From the NCBI RefSeq assembly GCF_026802175.1, contig NZ_CP113797.1, positions 1,713,026 to 1,777,025 on the forward strand: DNA of 64,000 nt, given 5' to 3'. A program made the translations under genes and the position numbers. Below, piece by piece: positions 19,105 through 29,044 of the stretch (position 1 is the stretch's first letter; each line of letters starts with the position of its first letter). Source of the DNA: Thermocoleostomius sinensis A174 (GTDB lineage: Bacteria; Cyanobacteriota; Cyanobacteriia; Elainellales; Elainellaceae). The notes below the pieces were generated by a model. It was not told the DNA's origin. It worked only from the letters and a program-made list of their open reading frames with translations, and did not search any database.

Positions 19105-19992
19105 TCATTGATGGTCGATCTGAACTCGCTCCGCAATGCGTAACTTTGCCGAGCGCGATCGTGTATTTTCCTGAATTTCTGCTTGGTTGGGCGTGATTGG
19201 TTTTCTGGTAATCACTTGTAATAAGGAAGAGTTACGAAACGCATGTTTAACCAGTCGATCTTCCAAACTATGGAAACTAATAATGACCAATCTGCCACCT
19301 GGTTTTAACCAAGTTGGGGCCGCATTCAGGAAGGTTTCAAGTACATCGAGTTCACCATTTACAGCAATACGTAAAGCTTGAAAAATACGAGTAGCGGGAT
19401 GAATGCGTCCATAGCGATAGGAAGAAGGCACAGCATAGAAAATGACTTCTGCTAGATCGGTGGTAGTTTGCAAAGGCCGACGCTCCACAATGCGCCGTGC
19501 CAACTTGCGGGACAGCCGTTCTTCACCATAGGTGTAAAAAATTCTGGCTAATTCTGCCTCATCCCAAGTATTAATGATCTCAGCCGCTGTCAGCGATCGC
19601 CCTTGATCCATGCGCATATCTAGTGGGGCCGTTTGACGAAAGCTAAAGCCTCGATCGGCTTGATCAACCTGAGCAGAACTAACCCCCAGATCGGCAACAA
19701 TGCCATCAAATTGGGACTGCTCTGATTGAAACTCAGCAAAGTTTAAGTGATAGAATTCCACCCGATCGCTATAGATAGCTAGTCGTTGCTGGGCGGCTTG
19801 CAGAGCATGTTGATCTTGATCGATCGCGATTAACTCGACATTGGGAGCGGCAGATAGAATGAGTTGGCTATGTCCGCCACCACCAACCGTCGCATCGAGA
19901 TAACGACCACCTGCACAAATAGCCAACCCTTCTACAACTTCCCGCCCCATGACCGGAATATGGTAGAAGGAATTGGCGCTGTCAATTTGCAT
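19105..19992 (-). CDS. rsmH: 16S rRNA (cytosine(1402)-N4)-methyltransferase
   Basis: RsmH (MraW) methylates N4 of C1402 in the decoding centre of 16S rRNA using S-adenosylmethionine. The 295-residue product begins with [13 protein letters not shown] and has the SAM-binding loop [14 protein letters not shown]. It continues with the inserted family region [24 protein letters not shown] and the block [16 protein letters not shown], and ends with [14 protein letters not shown]. All are diagnostic and in order. In many bacteria rsmH opens the dcw cell-division cluster; here it is isolated, as is usual in cyanobacteria. Confidence 0.97.
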   Translation of the reverse strand: MQIDSANSFYHIPVMGREVVEGLAICAGGRYLDATVGGGGHSQLILSAAPNVELIAIDQDQHALQAAQQRLAIYSDRVEFYHLNFAEFQSEQSQFDGIVADLGVSSAQVDQADRGFSFRQTAPLDMRMDQGRSLTAAEIINTWDEAELARIFYTYGEERLSRKLARRIVERRPLQTTTDLAEVIFYAVPSSYRYGRIHPATRIFQALRIAVNGELDVLETFLNAAPTWLKPGGRLVIISFHSLEDRLVKHAFRNSSLLQVITRKPITPNQAEIQENTRSRSAKLRIAERVQIDHQ

Positions 19993-20032
19993 ATTGCGTC
20001 AGGGCAAACAACAATTTTTAAAATCCCATAGT

Positions 20033-20395
20033 TTAGGATGCCAGGTTGTGAACAATACTATTGACGATCGCTGCCTCAGAGGGCTGTGCATCACACACCA
20101 GTTCATAGAAACCAGTGGTAGGCGGTTTGGCAAACAAGGGAGACATTTGTTTGAGAATGCGCTCGTGGGTTTCAGTACGATTCGCCTCCATATCGGCAGC
20201 ACTGTCCCAAAAGATGATCGAAATTCCCCGATCGGTTCCTGGCTCGCGCAATAAGTAGGTTCCCTTAAATCCTTCGCCATAGGACGCGATTGCTTCTTCA
20301 TACAGCCGCTGGGCTTCCTCGAACTTACCGGACTTAAATTCTCCGATTGCTACATAGGCAAATGTTCGTCTTAAAAAGTCTTGAAACTCTGACAT
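20033..20395 (-). CDS. Antibiotic biosynthesis monooxygenase-like small protein
   Basis: A 120-residue soluble protein with the order expected for a ferredoxin-like dimeric alpha/beta barrel: VAIGEFKSGKFEEAQRLYEE, GFKGTYLLREPGTDRGISII, FWDSAADMEANRTE, and a short tail. That pattern fits the ABM (antibiotic biosynthesis monooxygenase)/dimeric barrel group, many of whose cyanobacterial members have no known substrate. ATG at 20395. It sits 40 bases upstream of rsmH on the same strand and could be cotranscribed with it. Enzymatic function is not claimed. Confidence 0.6.
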   Translation of the reverse strand: MSEFQDFLRRTFAYVAIGEFKSGKFEEAQRLYEEAIASYGEGFKGTYLLREPGTDRGISIIFWDSAADMEANRTETHERILKQMSPLFAKPPTTGFYELVCDAQPSEAAIVNSIVHNLAS

Positions 20396-20528
20396 AGCGC
20401 TTTCAACCTTTACTCGTAATTTAGAAGGGTTTTTAGTCTATCTTGAAACTATGCCCTGTTTCTGCAATCTTTAGCTTTATTTGATTCTGTAGTCAATTTG
20501 TTATGTGTTCAATTTATCAAATGATTTA

Positions 20529-21194
20529 TTAAGAACCGATCGCCGCCATCTCGTCGGCTGATTGCTGCAATAAATTTTGAACTTCTTGATCCGTCGTTTG
20601 GGAAAAATCTTCGTACCACATACCGATCGAATGCAACGATTCTGGCAACAACAAACACACTACTTCATCAACTATCGATTGCAATGATTCGACAACCGAT
20701 GGTGGGGCAACAGGGGCCGCGACGACCAGTCGCTGTGGGTGATGCTGCTGAATGGCAGCAATGGCAGCCCGGAGGGTGGAACTGGTAGCAATGCCATCAT
20801 CGACCAAAATTACGGTCTTGTCGTGCAGAATAGGTAGGGGGCGTTCACCCCGATACAGCCGATCGCGGCGTTCAAGTTCCTGTTTTTCTGCGGTAGCTAC
20901 CTGCTGAATGATACGTCGGGAAATTTGCAAACTGTTGATAATTTCGTTGTTGAGAATCATCATGCCCCCCATCGCGATCGCTCCCATCGCTAGTTCCTCT
21001 TGCCCTGGTACACCTAGTTTGCGCACCAGCCAAACATCTAGCGGGGCCCGAATTGCCTTGGCAATTTGATAGGCAACCGGAACGCCACCACGCGGCAAGC
21101 CCAAAACCAATACATTGGGCTGATTGGCATAATGACAAAGCTGCTCTGCCAAACGTTGTCCTGCTTCAACGCGATCGCAAAATCGTGAGTTCAC
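20529..21194 (-). CDS. Type I phosphoribosyltransferase-family protein
   Basis: A 221-residue protein with the PRPP-binding motif VILVDDGIATSST (residues about 128-140), the signature of type I phosphoribosyltransferases, and a first block LVLGLPRGGVPVAYQIAKAI. The preceding PLDVWLVRKLGVPGQEELAMGAI is typical of the stand-alone predicted phosphoribosyltransferases often found near dienelactone-hydrolase or erythromycin-esterase-like genes in other bacteria. The nucleobase or other acceptor is unknown. The start is a GTG at 21194 preceded by a strong GGAGGTGAGGG ribosome site, which decides it. Confidence 0.85.
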   Translation of the reverse strand: MNSRFCDRVEAGQRLAEQLCHYANQPNVLVLGLPRGGVPVAYQIAKAIRAPLDVWLVRKLGVPGQEELAMGAIAMGGMMILNNEIINSLQISRRIIQQVATAEKQELERRDRLYRGERPLPILHDKTVILVDDGIATSSTLRAAIAAIQQHHPQRLVVAAPVAPPSVVESLQSIVDEVVCLLLPESLHSIGMWYEDFSQTTDQEVQNLLQQSADEMAAIGS

Positions 21195-21437
21195 TTGCCC
21201 TCACCTCCCTACCATATTTATTTTCTGGGCTTATTCTGAGCTTATTCTGGCTGAGCTTGAATGTTCAAATGAACGGTTGCTACGGAAATTCTTAGAAGAT
21301 TAGTGCCTACTCTCTCAGGCTAACGTCGATCGCTGAGTAGCGTTACAGAAGTTAGAGTTTCTTCAAGTTCGAATTGGGGATTAGGGGCAAAGAGCAGAAC
21401 TGAGAAATTGGGTTTCCTTACTCCTCGTTCCTCGGTC

Positions 21438-22322
21438 CTAAAGCACTGCCCCCAACTCCATTCCTAGCAACAACACAAACCCAATCCAAACGTTTTGGCG
21501 AAACACTTGTGCGTAGATGCTAGCATCCGGGGTTTGAGGTCGAAGTTGCAGGTAGTGCCAACTCCAAGCACCAATCGCCACCACTAGCGCTAGCCAATAA
21601 ATTGGACCTAGGGATAACACCATGCCCAGAACCGCCAACAAAGCCGCTGTGGCAGCAAAACAAACAGCAACCGCTAAGGGAGTGTACCTTCCAAAAAATC
21701 GCGGACTAGATTGAACGCCCAACCGTTCGTCATCCTCGCGATCGGCCATGGCATAGGCAGTATCAAACCCCAAGGCCCAGAACACAGTGGCTCCCCACAA
21801 CAACCAAGTGGGCAAAGTCAGAGAGGCGGTAACGGCGCTCCAACTGATCAAAACCCCAAATCCCCACGCTAGGGCCATCACCAACTGCGGCACTGGAAAA
21901 AATCGTTTAGCGGAGGGGTAGAACACAATGAAGGGAACGGCAATCACACAGAGCCAGTAGCTGAGCGGATTAAGGTAAGATGCCAGCACCCAAGCACAAA
22001 CAAACGCAACAATCGCTACTCCAATCCCTACCTTCACAGAAAGGGCACGGGAAGCCAATGGCCGATTACGAGTTCGAGCCACATGGGGATCAATATTACG
22101 ATCCCACAAGTCGTTGACCACACAACCAGCCGCACTGGTGGCCAGGCTTCCTAACACAATCACCCCCAACAGTGGCAGTGGGGGCAACCCACCAGCGGCT
22201 AGAACCACAGCCCATAGGGCTGGCAACATGAGAATCAGGCGGCCAGCAGGTTTGTCCCAACGCAGCAACCGTACAATCGATTGCCAAACTGGTTCAACAG
22301 GAGGGTGAGGCTGAGTCAGCAT
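21438..22322 (-). CDS. 4-hydroxybenzoate polyprenyltransferase (UbiA family)
   Basis: An integral membrane prenyltransferase of 294 residues. In cyanobacteria this orthologue joins a solanesyl chain to 4-hydroxybenzoate, an early step of plastoquinone synthesis, rather than making ubiquinone. Both Asp-rich Mg-diphosphate motifs are intact: NDLWDRNID, followed by VARTRNRPLASR, and later YAMADREDDERLG. About eight hydrophobic segments surround them, including RLILMLPALWAVVLAAGG near the N terminus. ATG at 22322. The spacing to the preceding phosphoribosyltransferase gene argues for separate transcription. The chain length is inferred from family knowledge. Confidence 0.9.
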   Translation of the reverse strand: MLTQPHPPVEPVWQSIVRLLRWDKPAGRLILMLPALWAVVLAAGGLPPLPLLGVIVLGSLATSAAGCVVNDLWDRNIDPHVARTRNRPLASRALSVKVGIGVAIVAFVCAWVLASYLNPLSYWLCVIAVPFIVFYPSAKRFFPVPQLVMALAWGFGVLISWSAVTASLTLPTWLLWGATVFWALGFDTAYAMADREDDERLGVQSSPRFFGRYTPLAVAVCFAATAALLAVLGMVLSLGPIYWLALVVAIGAWSWHYLQLRPQTPDASIYAQVFRQNVWIGFVLLLGMELGAVL

Positions 22323-22855
22323 GGATGAATCGGTTTGAAGGAGTTATATAGAGCCGCGAATCAAGAATGATCAATGCCCGAAGGACTACTAATAACAACT
22401 GGCAGATAACGATTTGCCAAACGTTTGATAAGCAATTTACGTTTCTTTAACTCTTTCTTTAGTCTAATCTGAGTTAAGTGAGCGATCGCATTTAGGTAGA
22501 TTAGCCATAAGGAAGCTTAAAGTTAATCATCAAATACATACTAAATCAAAATAAGATGCCATACTAAGTGGAAATATCTTCCGCAAACCTGGCACTGAGT
22601 CGAGGACTAGGGTATATTGGAACGCCTGTCCTAATATATTTATTGGGAGGGAGGAAGTTAATTCATTTAAAGTTCCCTCCGGAACGGGTGAACCTATCTA
22701 GAAGCCCAAGCTAAGCGCCTACAATCGTTATCATCAATCATAAACGGATGAATAAGAATGGCATCTTTTTTGCAAGGCTATTGGAGCGGTTGACCCACGT
22801 CGTGCCCAGAAGCGATATGATGCTGCAACGAGACACTAACTGCCTTCAGCCAAGG
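22323..22855. other. 5' region of cphB with a GA-rich hairpin
   Basis: Between the divergent UbiA and cphB genes. At 22646-22680 GGAGGGA can pair with TCCCTCC (7-base stem, 21-base A/T-rich loop), within what would be the cphB leader. A TATATT/AATATA inverted pair precedes it near 22613-22640. Neither matches a known riboswitch. The frame of cphB is open back to an ATG at 22748. Confidence 0.35.
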
Positions 22856-23671
22856 ATGCCTCAATCGACAAAAACTGCTGTCATGGTTATTGGCGGCGCA
22901 GAAGACAAAATTCATGGACGGTTAATCTTACAAACCTTTTTTCAACGCTGTGGTGGGTCGGATGCTCGCATTGCTATTATTCCCTCTGCCTCGCGAGAGC
23001 CTGCGGTGATTGGTAGTCGTTATCACGATATTTTTGAGGAAATGGGCGCAAAGGCGATTGAGGTGCTGGACATTCGCGAGCGGGAGCACGGTGAAGATGC
23101 CGTTTGGCAAGCGTTTGTGGAAGACTGTACGGGTGTTTTTATGACTGGTGGTGATCAGTTGCGGTTGTGCGGGCTGCTGTCAGATACGCCAATCATGGAA
23201 CGAGTGCGAATGCGGGCCCAGCTTGGAGAAATTACGCTAGCTGGAACCAGCGCTGGTGCAGCTGTAATGGGACAGCAAATGATTGCAGGCGGCGGTAGCG
23301 GCGAGTCGCCAAATCGATCGCTGGTAGATATGACAACGGGCTTGGGAATTATTCCAGAAGTGATCGTCGATCAGCATTTTCATAACCGCAATCGCATGGC
23401 CCGTCTGTTGAGTGCAGTTGCGTCTCATACCGATCGCTTAGGAATTGGCATCGATGAAGATACCTGTGCCCTGTTTGAAGGAGACGGCACGTTTCAGGTA
23501 ATTGGCAAAGGAACAGTCACAATCGTTGATCCTAGAGAAGTCTCTCATACCAACTATGCCAGCGTAGGAGCCAGTGATCCGCTGAGCATTCATAACATGC
23601 GCCTGCACATCCTGAGTCATGGCGATCGATTTGACCTCCACAAACGGCAAATTGCAGTTCCAGGACGTTAG
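22856..23671 (+). CDS. cphB: Cyanophycinase
   Basis: A serine-type exopeptidase of the S51 family that releases beta-Asp-Arg dipeptides from the storage polymer cyanophycin. Starting at the ATG at 22856 the product is 271 residues and the catalytic Ser in GTSAGAAVM falls at residue 132, the same number as in the characterised Synechocystis enzyme. Other conserved blocks are VIGGAEDKIHGRLILQTFF, IIPSASREPAVIG, FMTGGDQLRLCGLL and DQHFHNRNRMARLLSA. In-frame ATGs at 22748, 22814 and 22817 would add 13-36 residues, and some cyanophycinases do have such an extension. cphA follows on the same strand, so the window encodes both synthesis and breakdown of the polymer. Confidence 0.96.
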   Translation: MPQSTKTAVMVIGGAEDKIHGRLILQTFFQRCGGSDARIAIIPSASREPAVIGSRYHDIFEEMGAKAIEVLDIREREHGEDAVWQAFVEDCTGVFMTGGDQLRLCGLLSDTPIMERVRMRAQLGEITLAGTSAGAAVMGQQMIAGGGSGESPNRSLVDMTTGLGIIPEVIVDQHFHNRNRMARLLSAVASHTDRLGIGIDEDTCALFEGDGTFQVIGKGTVTIVDPREVSHTNYASVGASDPLSIHNMRLHILSHGDRFDLHKRQIAVPGR

Positions 23672-24299
23672 AATAGATTAAGTACTTATACCCATGTAAA
23701 TATTTGATTGAATTTTGCCTTTGAATAAATGTGGCTTATAACTTTAATGGGCACGTCTGTGCGTGTCTGTTGCTTCGTCTAGGGGATTTTATCTAGAGAG
23801 CTTGCCCGAAAAGACAGCGATGGAAACTCTGTACTTTGCTACTGAGATTACGGTCTTACGACAACGAAAACGATAGGATCTAGCTAAAGAAATTATTCGC
23901 CCAAACAACCTGGATTCGCATCTAAGGTAACTAATTTTGGGCTAATCCGTCGCTTAAGTGAGTACTCTAATGCCATAGGACTTGGGTTTAAACTTCAAAG
24001 CTGAACTTCAAACCTGTTCATTCAAAAATACTTTTGACCATCCACACTTTGATTGCTTAGCTATTGTGACGACTGTTTTACTAGGTAGTATGTTCACTGC
24101 AATGAAGTCTTTTAGTCTATGGTGAGGCATTACAAAGCGATCGCTCGATTTGAGTTGGATTCGCTGGTTGCCTATTCAAACACTAAATTTCTAGCTCTGC
24201 AAAAATGTTCACACTGAACAGTTCAAAGGCTTTCAATAGCTTGAGACTAGTTTACTGTTGCAATAGCTGCTCCGCTGAAATGACTCCTTAAACATTGCT
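23672..24299. other. 628-base spacer between cphB and cphA
   Basis: I see no supportable gene, tRNA or terminator with a U tract. One HIP1 site (GCGATCGC) occurs near 24138. I searched by eye for an NtcA-type GTA-N8-TAC site, as nitrogen control of cphBA is known elsewhere, and found no good match. The length suggests cphA has its own promoter rather than relying only on read-through. Confidence 0.4.
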
Positions 24300-27041
24300 A
24301 TGAAAATTCTCAAAACTCAAACGCTGTGTGGGCCCAACTACTGGAGCATTCGATATCACAAACTGATAGTCATTCGTCTAGATCTAGAGACCGTTGCAAA
24401 TACGCTTACCAACGAAATTTCCGGCTTCTACGATGGACTGGTGGAAGTGTTACCCAGTTTGGTTGAACATCACTGCTCTCCTGGACAACGCGGTGGATTT
24501 CTCCGGCGAGTGCAAGAAGGCACGATGTTGAGCCATGTTGTTGAACATGTGGCACTGGAGTTACAAACGCTGGCTGGAATGCCTGTTGGGTTTGGCCGAT
24601 CGCGTGAAACCTCGACTCCCGGCATCTACCAAGTAGTGTTTGAGTATGTAGATGAGCAGGCCGGACGATACGCGGCGCGGGCAGCGGTGCGGCTGTGTCA
24701 AAGCTTGGTTGAGGTCGGACATTATCCTGCCTCTGAACTGGCTCAAGACTTAGCAGATTTACGCGATTTTGCGCTGCAATCGTCCTTGGGTCCCAGTACC
24801 GAGAATATTGTGCGTGAGGCTGAAACCCGTGGTATTCCCTGGATGCAGTTGGGAGCGCGGGCGTTAATTCAGCTAGGGTATGGTCTCCATCAAAAGCGCA
24901 TTCAGGCAACCCTCAGTAGCCGCACAAGCATCCTGGGAGTTGAGCTAGCCTGCGACAAGGAAGGAACGAAACGGGTATTACGTGACAGCGGTGTGCCAGT
25001 GCCCCGTGGAACCGTGATTTACTATCTCGATGAACTGGAGCAAGCTATCGAGGATGTGGGCGGCTATCCGATCGTGATTAAACCGCTAGATGGCAATCAT
25101 GGGCGCGGCATCACTATCAATATTGATAACTGGGATTTGGCTGAGGAAGCCTATGATGCGGCTAAGGCAGTATCCAAAGGAGTGATTGTCGAGCGCTTTT
25201 ATCGCGGGCGCGACCACCGAGTATTGGTTATCAATGGTAAGGTGGTGGCTGTAGCAGAGCGAGTGCCAGCCCATGTGGTAGGAGATGGACGCTCTACCAT
25301 TTCAGACTTGATTGAAGAAACAAACCGTGATCCCCGACGTGGCACGGGGCATGACAACATCCTGACGCGAATTGAACTCGATCGGACCTCGTGGGAGCTA
25401 CTCGATCGACAGGGGTACAATCTGGATACAGTATTGGAAAATGGCGAAGTTTGCTATCTGAAGGCAACGGCGAATTTAAGTACGGGCGGAATTGCCATCG
25501 ATCGTACCGATACAATTCACCCGGAAAACATCTGGTTGTGCCAACGGGTGGCTAAAATCATTGGGTTGGATATCGCCGGGATTGATGTAGTCACGCCGGA
25601 TATTTCTAAGCCACTGCGGGATGTCGATGGTGTTGTTGTCGAAGTGAATGCAGCCCCAGGCTTCCGGATGCACTTTTGCCCTAGTGAAGGCATTCCTCGT
25701 AATGTGGCTGAACCCGTTTTGGATATGCTGTTTCCGCCGGGAACGCCCTCTCGTATTCCAATCCTGGCGCTGACTGGAACCAACGGCAAAACCACCACCA
25801 CTCGCTTGCTAGCGCACATCATTAAGCAAACCGGGCAAACTGTGGGTTACACCACCACCGACGGCATTTACATTGGCGGTTACTTAGTGGAAAAAGGCGA
25901 CACGACCGGTCCTCAAAGTGCACAGGTGATTTTGCAAGATCCAACGGTGGAGGTAGCAGTGCTGGAAACAGCCCGGGGCGGCATTTTGCGATCGGGTTTG
26001 GGCTTCACGGAATGTGACGTTGCGATCGTGCTCAATGTGGCGGCAGACCACTTGGGCATTGGCGATATTGACACCGTAGAAGAGTTAGCCCATCTGAAGA
26101 GTGTGGTGGCAGAAACGGCGCGTCCGAATGGCTATGCTGTACTCAATGCTGATGATCCGCTGGTGGCAGCCATGGCGGAGCGGGTGAAGGCACAAATTGC
26201 CTATTTCTCGATGAATCCGGAAAATCCCATTTTACGAGAACACACGCAGCAAGGTGGACTGGCAGCGGTGTATGAAAATGGCTATCTGTCAATTCTTAAG
26301 GGTGATTGGACGCTACGAATTGAGCAAGCGGTGAATGTGCCATTGACAATGGGTGGTCGCGCTGCCTTTATGATTGCCAATGCGCTGGCGGCAAGTTTGG
26401 CGGCCTTTGCCCATGGTATCAAGATTGAGGACATTCGCACCGCCCTAGCTACGTTCCAGGCTTCGGTGGGTCAAACCCCTGGACGCATGAATTTGTTTAA
26501 CTTGGGTGATTTTCACGCCATGGTGGACTATGCTCACAATCCTCATAGCTATCAGGCGTTGGGCAGCTTTGTCCGCAATTGGCCGGGGCAGCGCATTGGG
26601 GTCATTGGTGGCCCGGGCGATCGGCGCGATGAAGACTTTGTCACGTTGGGGCGGTTGTCGGCAGATATGTTCGATCGGATCTTAGTTAAAGAGGATGACG
26701 ATAACCGAGGGCGGCTTCGGGGGGATGCGGCTCGGCTCATTGTACAGGGACTTAACGAAGCCAACACGGTTGCTGCTTATGAGACCATTTTGAATGAAAC
26801 CGAAGCCATTAACCTGGCTCTGGATACGGCTCCTAAAGGCAGCTTGGTGGTCATTCTTCCAGAAAGTGTTAGCCGGGCTATTAGCTTAATTCAGGCTCGT
26901 AACCCCAAGCCGGACTTGGCTTTGCCCACGGCGATTACTCCACAAACCAACCCAGAAGCTTCGTTGAACACAGCCGTTACCAATGGCAAAACGGAAGTGC
27001 ACAGTGAATCTGGAGGCTATGTTCCATCGGAAGCGCGGTGA
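24300..27041 (+). CDS. cphA: Cyanophycin synthetase
   Basis: CphA polymerises aspartate and arginine into cyanophycin, a nitrogen and carbon reserve, using two ATP-dependent active sites. The 913-residue product has the characteristic MKILKTQTLCGPNYWSIRY start and an N-terminal domain. An ATP-grasp domain follows (IKPLDGNHGRGITINI, VVEVNAAPGFRMH), which adds aspartate to the backbone. A Mur-ligase-like domain with P-loop ALTGTNGKTTTTRL near residue 492 adds arginine to the side chain. The Mur-type motif DYAHNPHSYQALG is present near the C-terminal domain. The tail is about 20-30 residues of variable sequence. Argininosuccinate-pathway enzyme argF lies 13 kb away and would feed arginine. No second CphA copy is in the window. 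Confidence 0.98.
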   Translation: MKILKTQTLCGPNYWSIRYHKLIVIRLDLETVANTLTNEISGFYDGLVEVLPSLVEHHCSPGQRGGFLRRVQEGTMLSHVVEHVALELQTLAGMPVGFGRSRETSTPGIYQVVFEYVDEQAGRYAARAAVRLCQSLVEVGHYPASELAQDLADLRDFALQSSLGPSTENIVREAETRGIPWMQLGARALIQLGYGLHQKRIQATLSSRTSILGVELACDKEGTKRVLRDSGVPVPRGTVIYYLDELEQAIEDVGGYPIVIKPLDGNHGRGITINIDNWDLAEEAYDAAKAVSKGVIVERFYRGRDHRVLVINGKVVAVAERVPAHVVGDGRSTISDLIEETNRDPRRGTGHDNILTRIELDRTSWELLDRQGYNLDTVLENGEVCYLKATANLSTGGIAIDRTDTIHPENIWLCQRVAKIIGLDIAGIDVVTPDISKPLRDVDGVVVEVNAAPGFRMHFCPSEGIPRNVAEPVLDMLFPPGTPSRIPILALTGTNGKTTTTRLLAHIIKQTGQTVGYTTTDGIYIGGYLVEKGDTTGPQSAQVILQDPTVEVAVLETARGGILRSGLGFTECDVAIVLNVAADHLGIGDIDTVEELAHLKSVVAETARPNGYAVLNADDPLVAAMAERVKAQIAYFSMNPENPILREHTQQGGLAAVYENGYLSILKGDWTLRIEQAVNVPLTMGGRAAFMIANALAASLAAFAHGIKIEDIRTALATFQASVGQTPGRMNLFNLGDFHAMVDYAHNPHSYQALGSFVRNWPGQRIGVIGGPGDRRDEDFVTLGRLSADMFDRILVKEDDDNRGRLRGDAARLIVQGLNEANTVAAYETILNETEAINLALDTAPKGSLVVILPESVSRAISLIQARNPKPDLALPTAITPQTNPEASLNTAVTNGKTEVHSESGGYVPSEAR

Positions 27042-27122
27042 CAGCTAAAACCGGGAGGAGAGGATGACGATCGAAATCAACCCTCCCACCATTTATTAAG
27101 TGTTTGGTCAATCACTTGGCAA

Positions 27123-27299
27123 CTAAGCGTCGTGATCGTATTCCTGTTCCTCATCCTCCGCTGGTTTGTTCATTTCTTCCTTGAACCCACGTAGGGTTTT
27201 TCCCAGAGCACCCCCCAACTCTGGGATTTTTTTAGGACCAAAAATAATCACTGCTGCCAACAGAATAATCAATACTTCGGGCCAGCCTAGATTAAACAT
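27123..27299 (-). CDS. tatA: TatA/E-type twin-arginine translocase subunit
   Basis: A 58-residue membrane protein of the pore-forming subunit of the Tat system, which exports folded proteins across the thylakoid and plasma membranes. It begins MFNLGWPEVLIILLAAVIIF with the usual N-terminal helix, continues with the invariant FGPKKIPELGGALGKTLRGFKEE amphipathic segment broken by the Gly hinge, and ends in an acidic, unstructured tail. The ATG is at 27299. It is shorter than typical TatA (about 90 residues) and lacks a long C-terminal tail, as is common for cyanobacterial TatA. Downstream of cphA on the opposite strand. tatC is not here. Confidence 0.92.
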   Translation of the reverse strand: MFNLGWPEVLIILLAAVIIFGPKKIPELGGALGKTLRGFKEEMNKPAEDEEQEYDHDA

Positions 27300-27342
27300 G
27301 AAATGCTCCTGTTGCTGATTCCTTCTCTAACTATAGGGGAAT

Positions 27343-27366
27343 GGGAGTCGGGAGTTGGGAGTTGGG
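27343..27366. repeat. STRR-type heptamer repeat
   Basis: Three tandem heptamers, GGGAGTC, GGGAGTT and GGGAGTT, then GGG, lie in the spacer between tatA and the DUF3531 gene. Such short tandem heptamers are widely scattered in cyanobacterial spacers. The same unit in reverse appears inside the GH57 coding region. Confidence 0.6.
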
Positions 27367-27370
27367 CAAT

Positions 27371-27841
27371 TTAGTTATACCGACTGTTCTTCGCTTCTCC
27401 CTCCATAAAAACCGATCGCTTATTCCCAGGAATTTTCCAATCAGCGTTTTCACCACCAATAATTAATCGTTCGATCGTCACATAATCTTTGCTGAGTTGT
27501 TCCAGTGCGTTAATCAACACATCCAGCGCCAATGCATCACTGGTTCCCAAGTCAAACCAACAGCGCCCCCACACCCCCTGATACTCTAACTCGCTCATAT
27601 TATGCATCAGAGCCATGAAGCTATGATCGGCTGCGTCTTGGTTATAGTCCATGTAGCTAATGTCTAAGCCAGTATCCTGAACTTGCAAATTTTCAGCATT
27701 GAACCCGCCCAGTTTTCCCAATAGAAACCAGGAATTAAAGACTTCTTCCACATACTGTTGCTCCATTGGAGAAGGGGCTGTACTGAACTCTAGCCAAATC
27801 CACAAATCAAAGAAATCACATTCACGAAACTCGACTTTCAT
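27371..27841 (-). CDS. DUF3531 family protein
   Basis: A 156-residue soluble protein whose sequence ([19 protein letters not shown], later [20 protein letters not shown] and [20 protein letters not shown]) matches the DUF3531 group found in cyanobacteria and plant plastids. Its function is not established. Aromatic residues are abundant near the N terminus and there is no signal peptide. Its first 20 bases overlap the 3' end of pyrD, so the two are very likely translated from one transcript. The conserved distribution in oxygenic phototrophs hints at a plastid or photosynthesis-linked job, which is inference. Confidence 0.8.
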   Translation of the reverse strand: MKVEFRECDFFDLWIWLEFSTAPSPMEQQYVEEVFNSWFLLGKLGGFNAENLQVQDTGLDISYMDYNQDAADHSFMALMHNMSELEYQGVWGRCWFDLGTSDALALDVLINALEQLSKDYVTIERLIIGGENADWKIPGNKRSVFMEGEAKNSRYN

Positions 27842-29000
27842 AGTTCATCCCCACCGCGTCAGTGATTTGGTTCAGCTTATGCTCCTCTAGTTTACGCACT
27901 AGCCCTTGCAAAATGCGTTTCACCATCCATGGCCCTTCGTAAATCCAACCGGTATACACCTGGACTAGGCTTGCGCCAGCGATAATTTTCTCCCAAGCAT
28001 CATCTGCGGTGAACACGCCGCCCACCCCAACGATCGGCAATCCTCCTTGGGTTTGCTGGTAAATAAACCGAATCACTTCCGTCGATCGCTGCCGTACGGG
28101 CGCACCGCTGATGCCGCCCGCTTCTGCGGTAACGGGTTGTCCGGTTGCAGCAATAATCTGAGTTTTCAAGCGATCGCGCCGAATGGTGGTGTTGGTGGCA
28201 ATAATTCCTGCTAGGTGATAGGTTTGGGTGAGGTGGACGATCGCGGCAATGTCTTCCCAGTCCAGATCGGGGGCAATTTTGATCAACAGCGGCTTTTGGT
28301 TCTGATTCTCCTGCTGCAATCCCGACAAAATTGGTTCTAGTTGTTCCACCGCTTGCAGAGAGCGTAGACCTGGTGTGTTAGGTGACGAGACATTAATGAC
28401 AAAATAATCGCCTAGTGATTTGAGTAGTCGAAAGCTGCCAACATAATCCTCTACAGCAGCTTCCAGGGGGGTGATCTTGGATTTACCCAAATTAATGCCA
28501 AGGGGAATGGAGGGGTGGGGGGCGATCGAATCGGTTGTTGATTCTGTCCCTGTTCGATCACGCAAGGCTTGTAGACGGGTAGCGAGGGCAGCGGCTCCCT
28601 GATTGTTAAAGCCCATGCGGTTAAGGGCGGCTCGATCGATCGGCAAACGAAACAGGCGTGGTTTCGGATTACCCGGTTGGGGATGAAAGGTGACGGTACC
28701 CAATTCCGCAAAGCCAAAACCAAAATCAGACCAAACACCAGCCGCTAGCCCATCTTTGTCGAACCCGGCCGCTAGCCCAACTGGATTTGAAAACTGGCAG
28801 CCCCACAAGGTTTGTGTCAATGCCGGATGCGTGAAACTGCACGATCGATGAATCTGTTGGCGCAGTAAGCGAACTAGCAGTAGCGGTTGAGCAGTGTCTA
28901 ACCCTGATAGCCACTGCATAGTTTGTTGATGAAGTTGTTCTGCGTCAGCGTTGATAACCGAAAACAACAGCGGGCGAATTAGAGCGGTATAAATATCCAA
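27822..29000 (-). CDS. pyrD: Dihydroorotate dehydrogenase, quinone-dependent (class 2)
   Basis: Oxidises dihydroorotate to orotate in pyrimidine synthesis, passing electrons from FMN to a membrane quinone. Length 392 residues; class 2 features are the N-terminal helical extension ([20 protein letters not shown]), the core [13 protein letters not shown], the catalytic-serine block [14 protein letters not shown] and the FMN phosphate loop [21 protein letters not shown] stop codon lies four codons upstream of the TTG at 29000 and no ATG precedes the conserved N-terminal helix, so TTG appears to be the start. The internal segment [18 protein letters not shown] is a low-complexity loop longer than usual. 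Ends inside the DUF3531 gene. Confidence 0.96.
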   Translation of the reverse strand: MDIYTALIRPLLFSVINADAEQLHQQTMQWLSGLDTAQPLLLVRLLRQQIHRSCSFTHPALTQTLWGCQFSNPVGLAAGFDKDGLAAGVWSDFGFGFAELGTVTFHPQPGNPKPRLFRLPIDRAALNRMGFNNQGAAALATRLQALRDRTGTESTTDSIAPHPSIPLGINLGKSKITPLEAAVEDYVGSFRLLKSLGDYFVINVSSPNTPGLRSLQAVEQLEPILSGLQQENQNQKPLLIKIAPDLDWEDIAAIVHLTQTYHLAGIIATNTTIRRDRLKTQIIAATGQPVTAEAGGISGAPVRQRSTEVIRFIYQQTQGGLPIVGVGGVFTADDAWEKIIAGASLVQVYTGWIYEGPWMVKRILQGLVRKLEEHKLNQITDAVGMNYESRVS

Positions 29001-29044
29001 GGATGGTGCTCAAACGAATAGTAATATTCAGTCCCTCATCTCTA

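Noticed and set aside
21361-21380. TTCGAATT-type string that could suggest a tRNA T-loop
   Set aside because: No matching acceptor or anticodon arms nearby.
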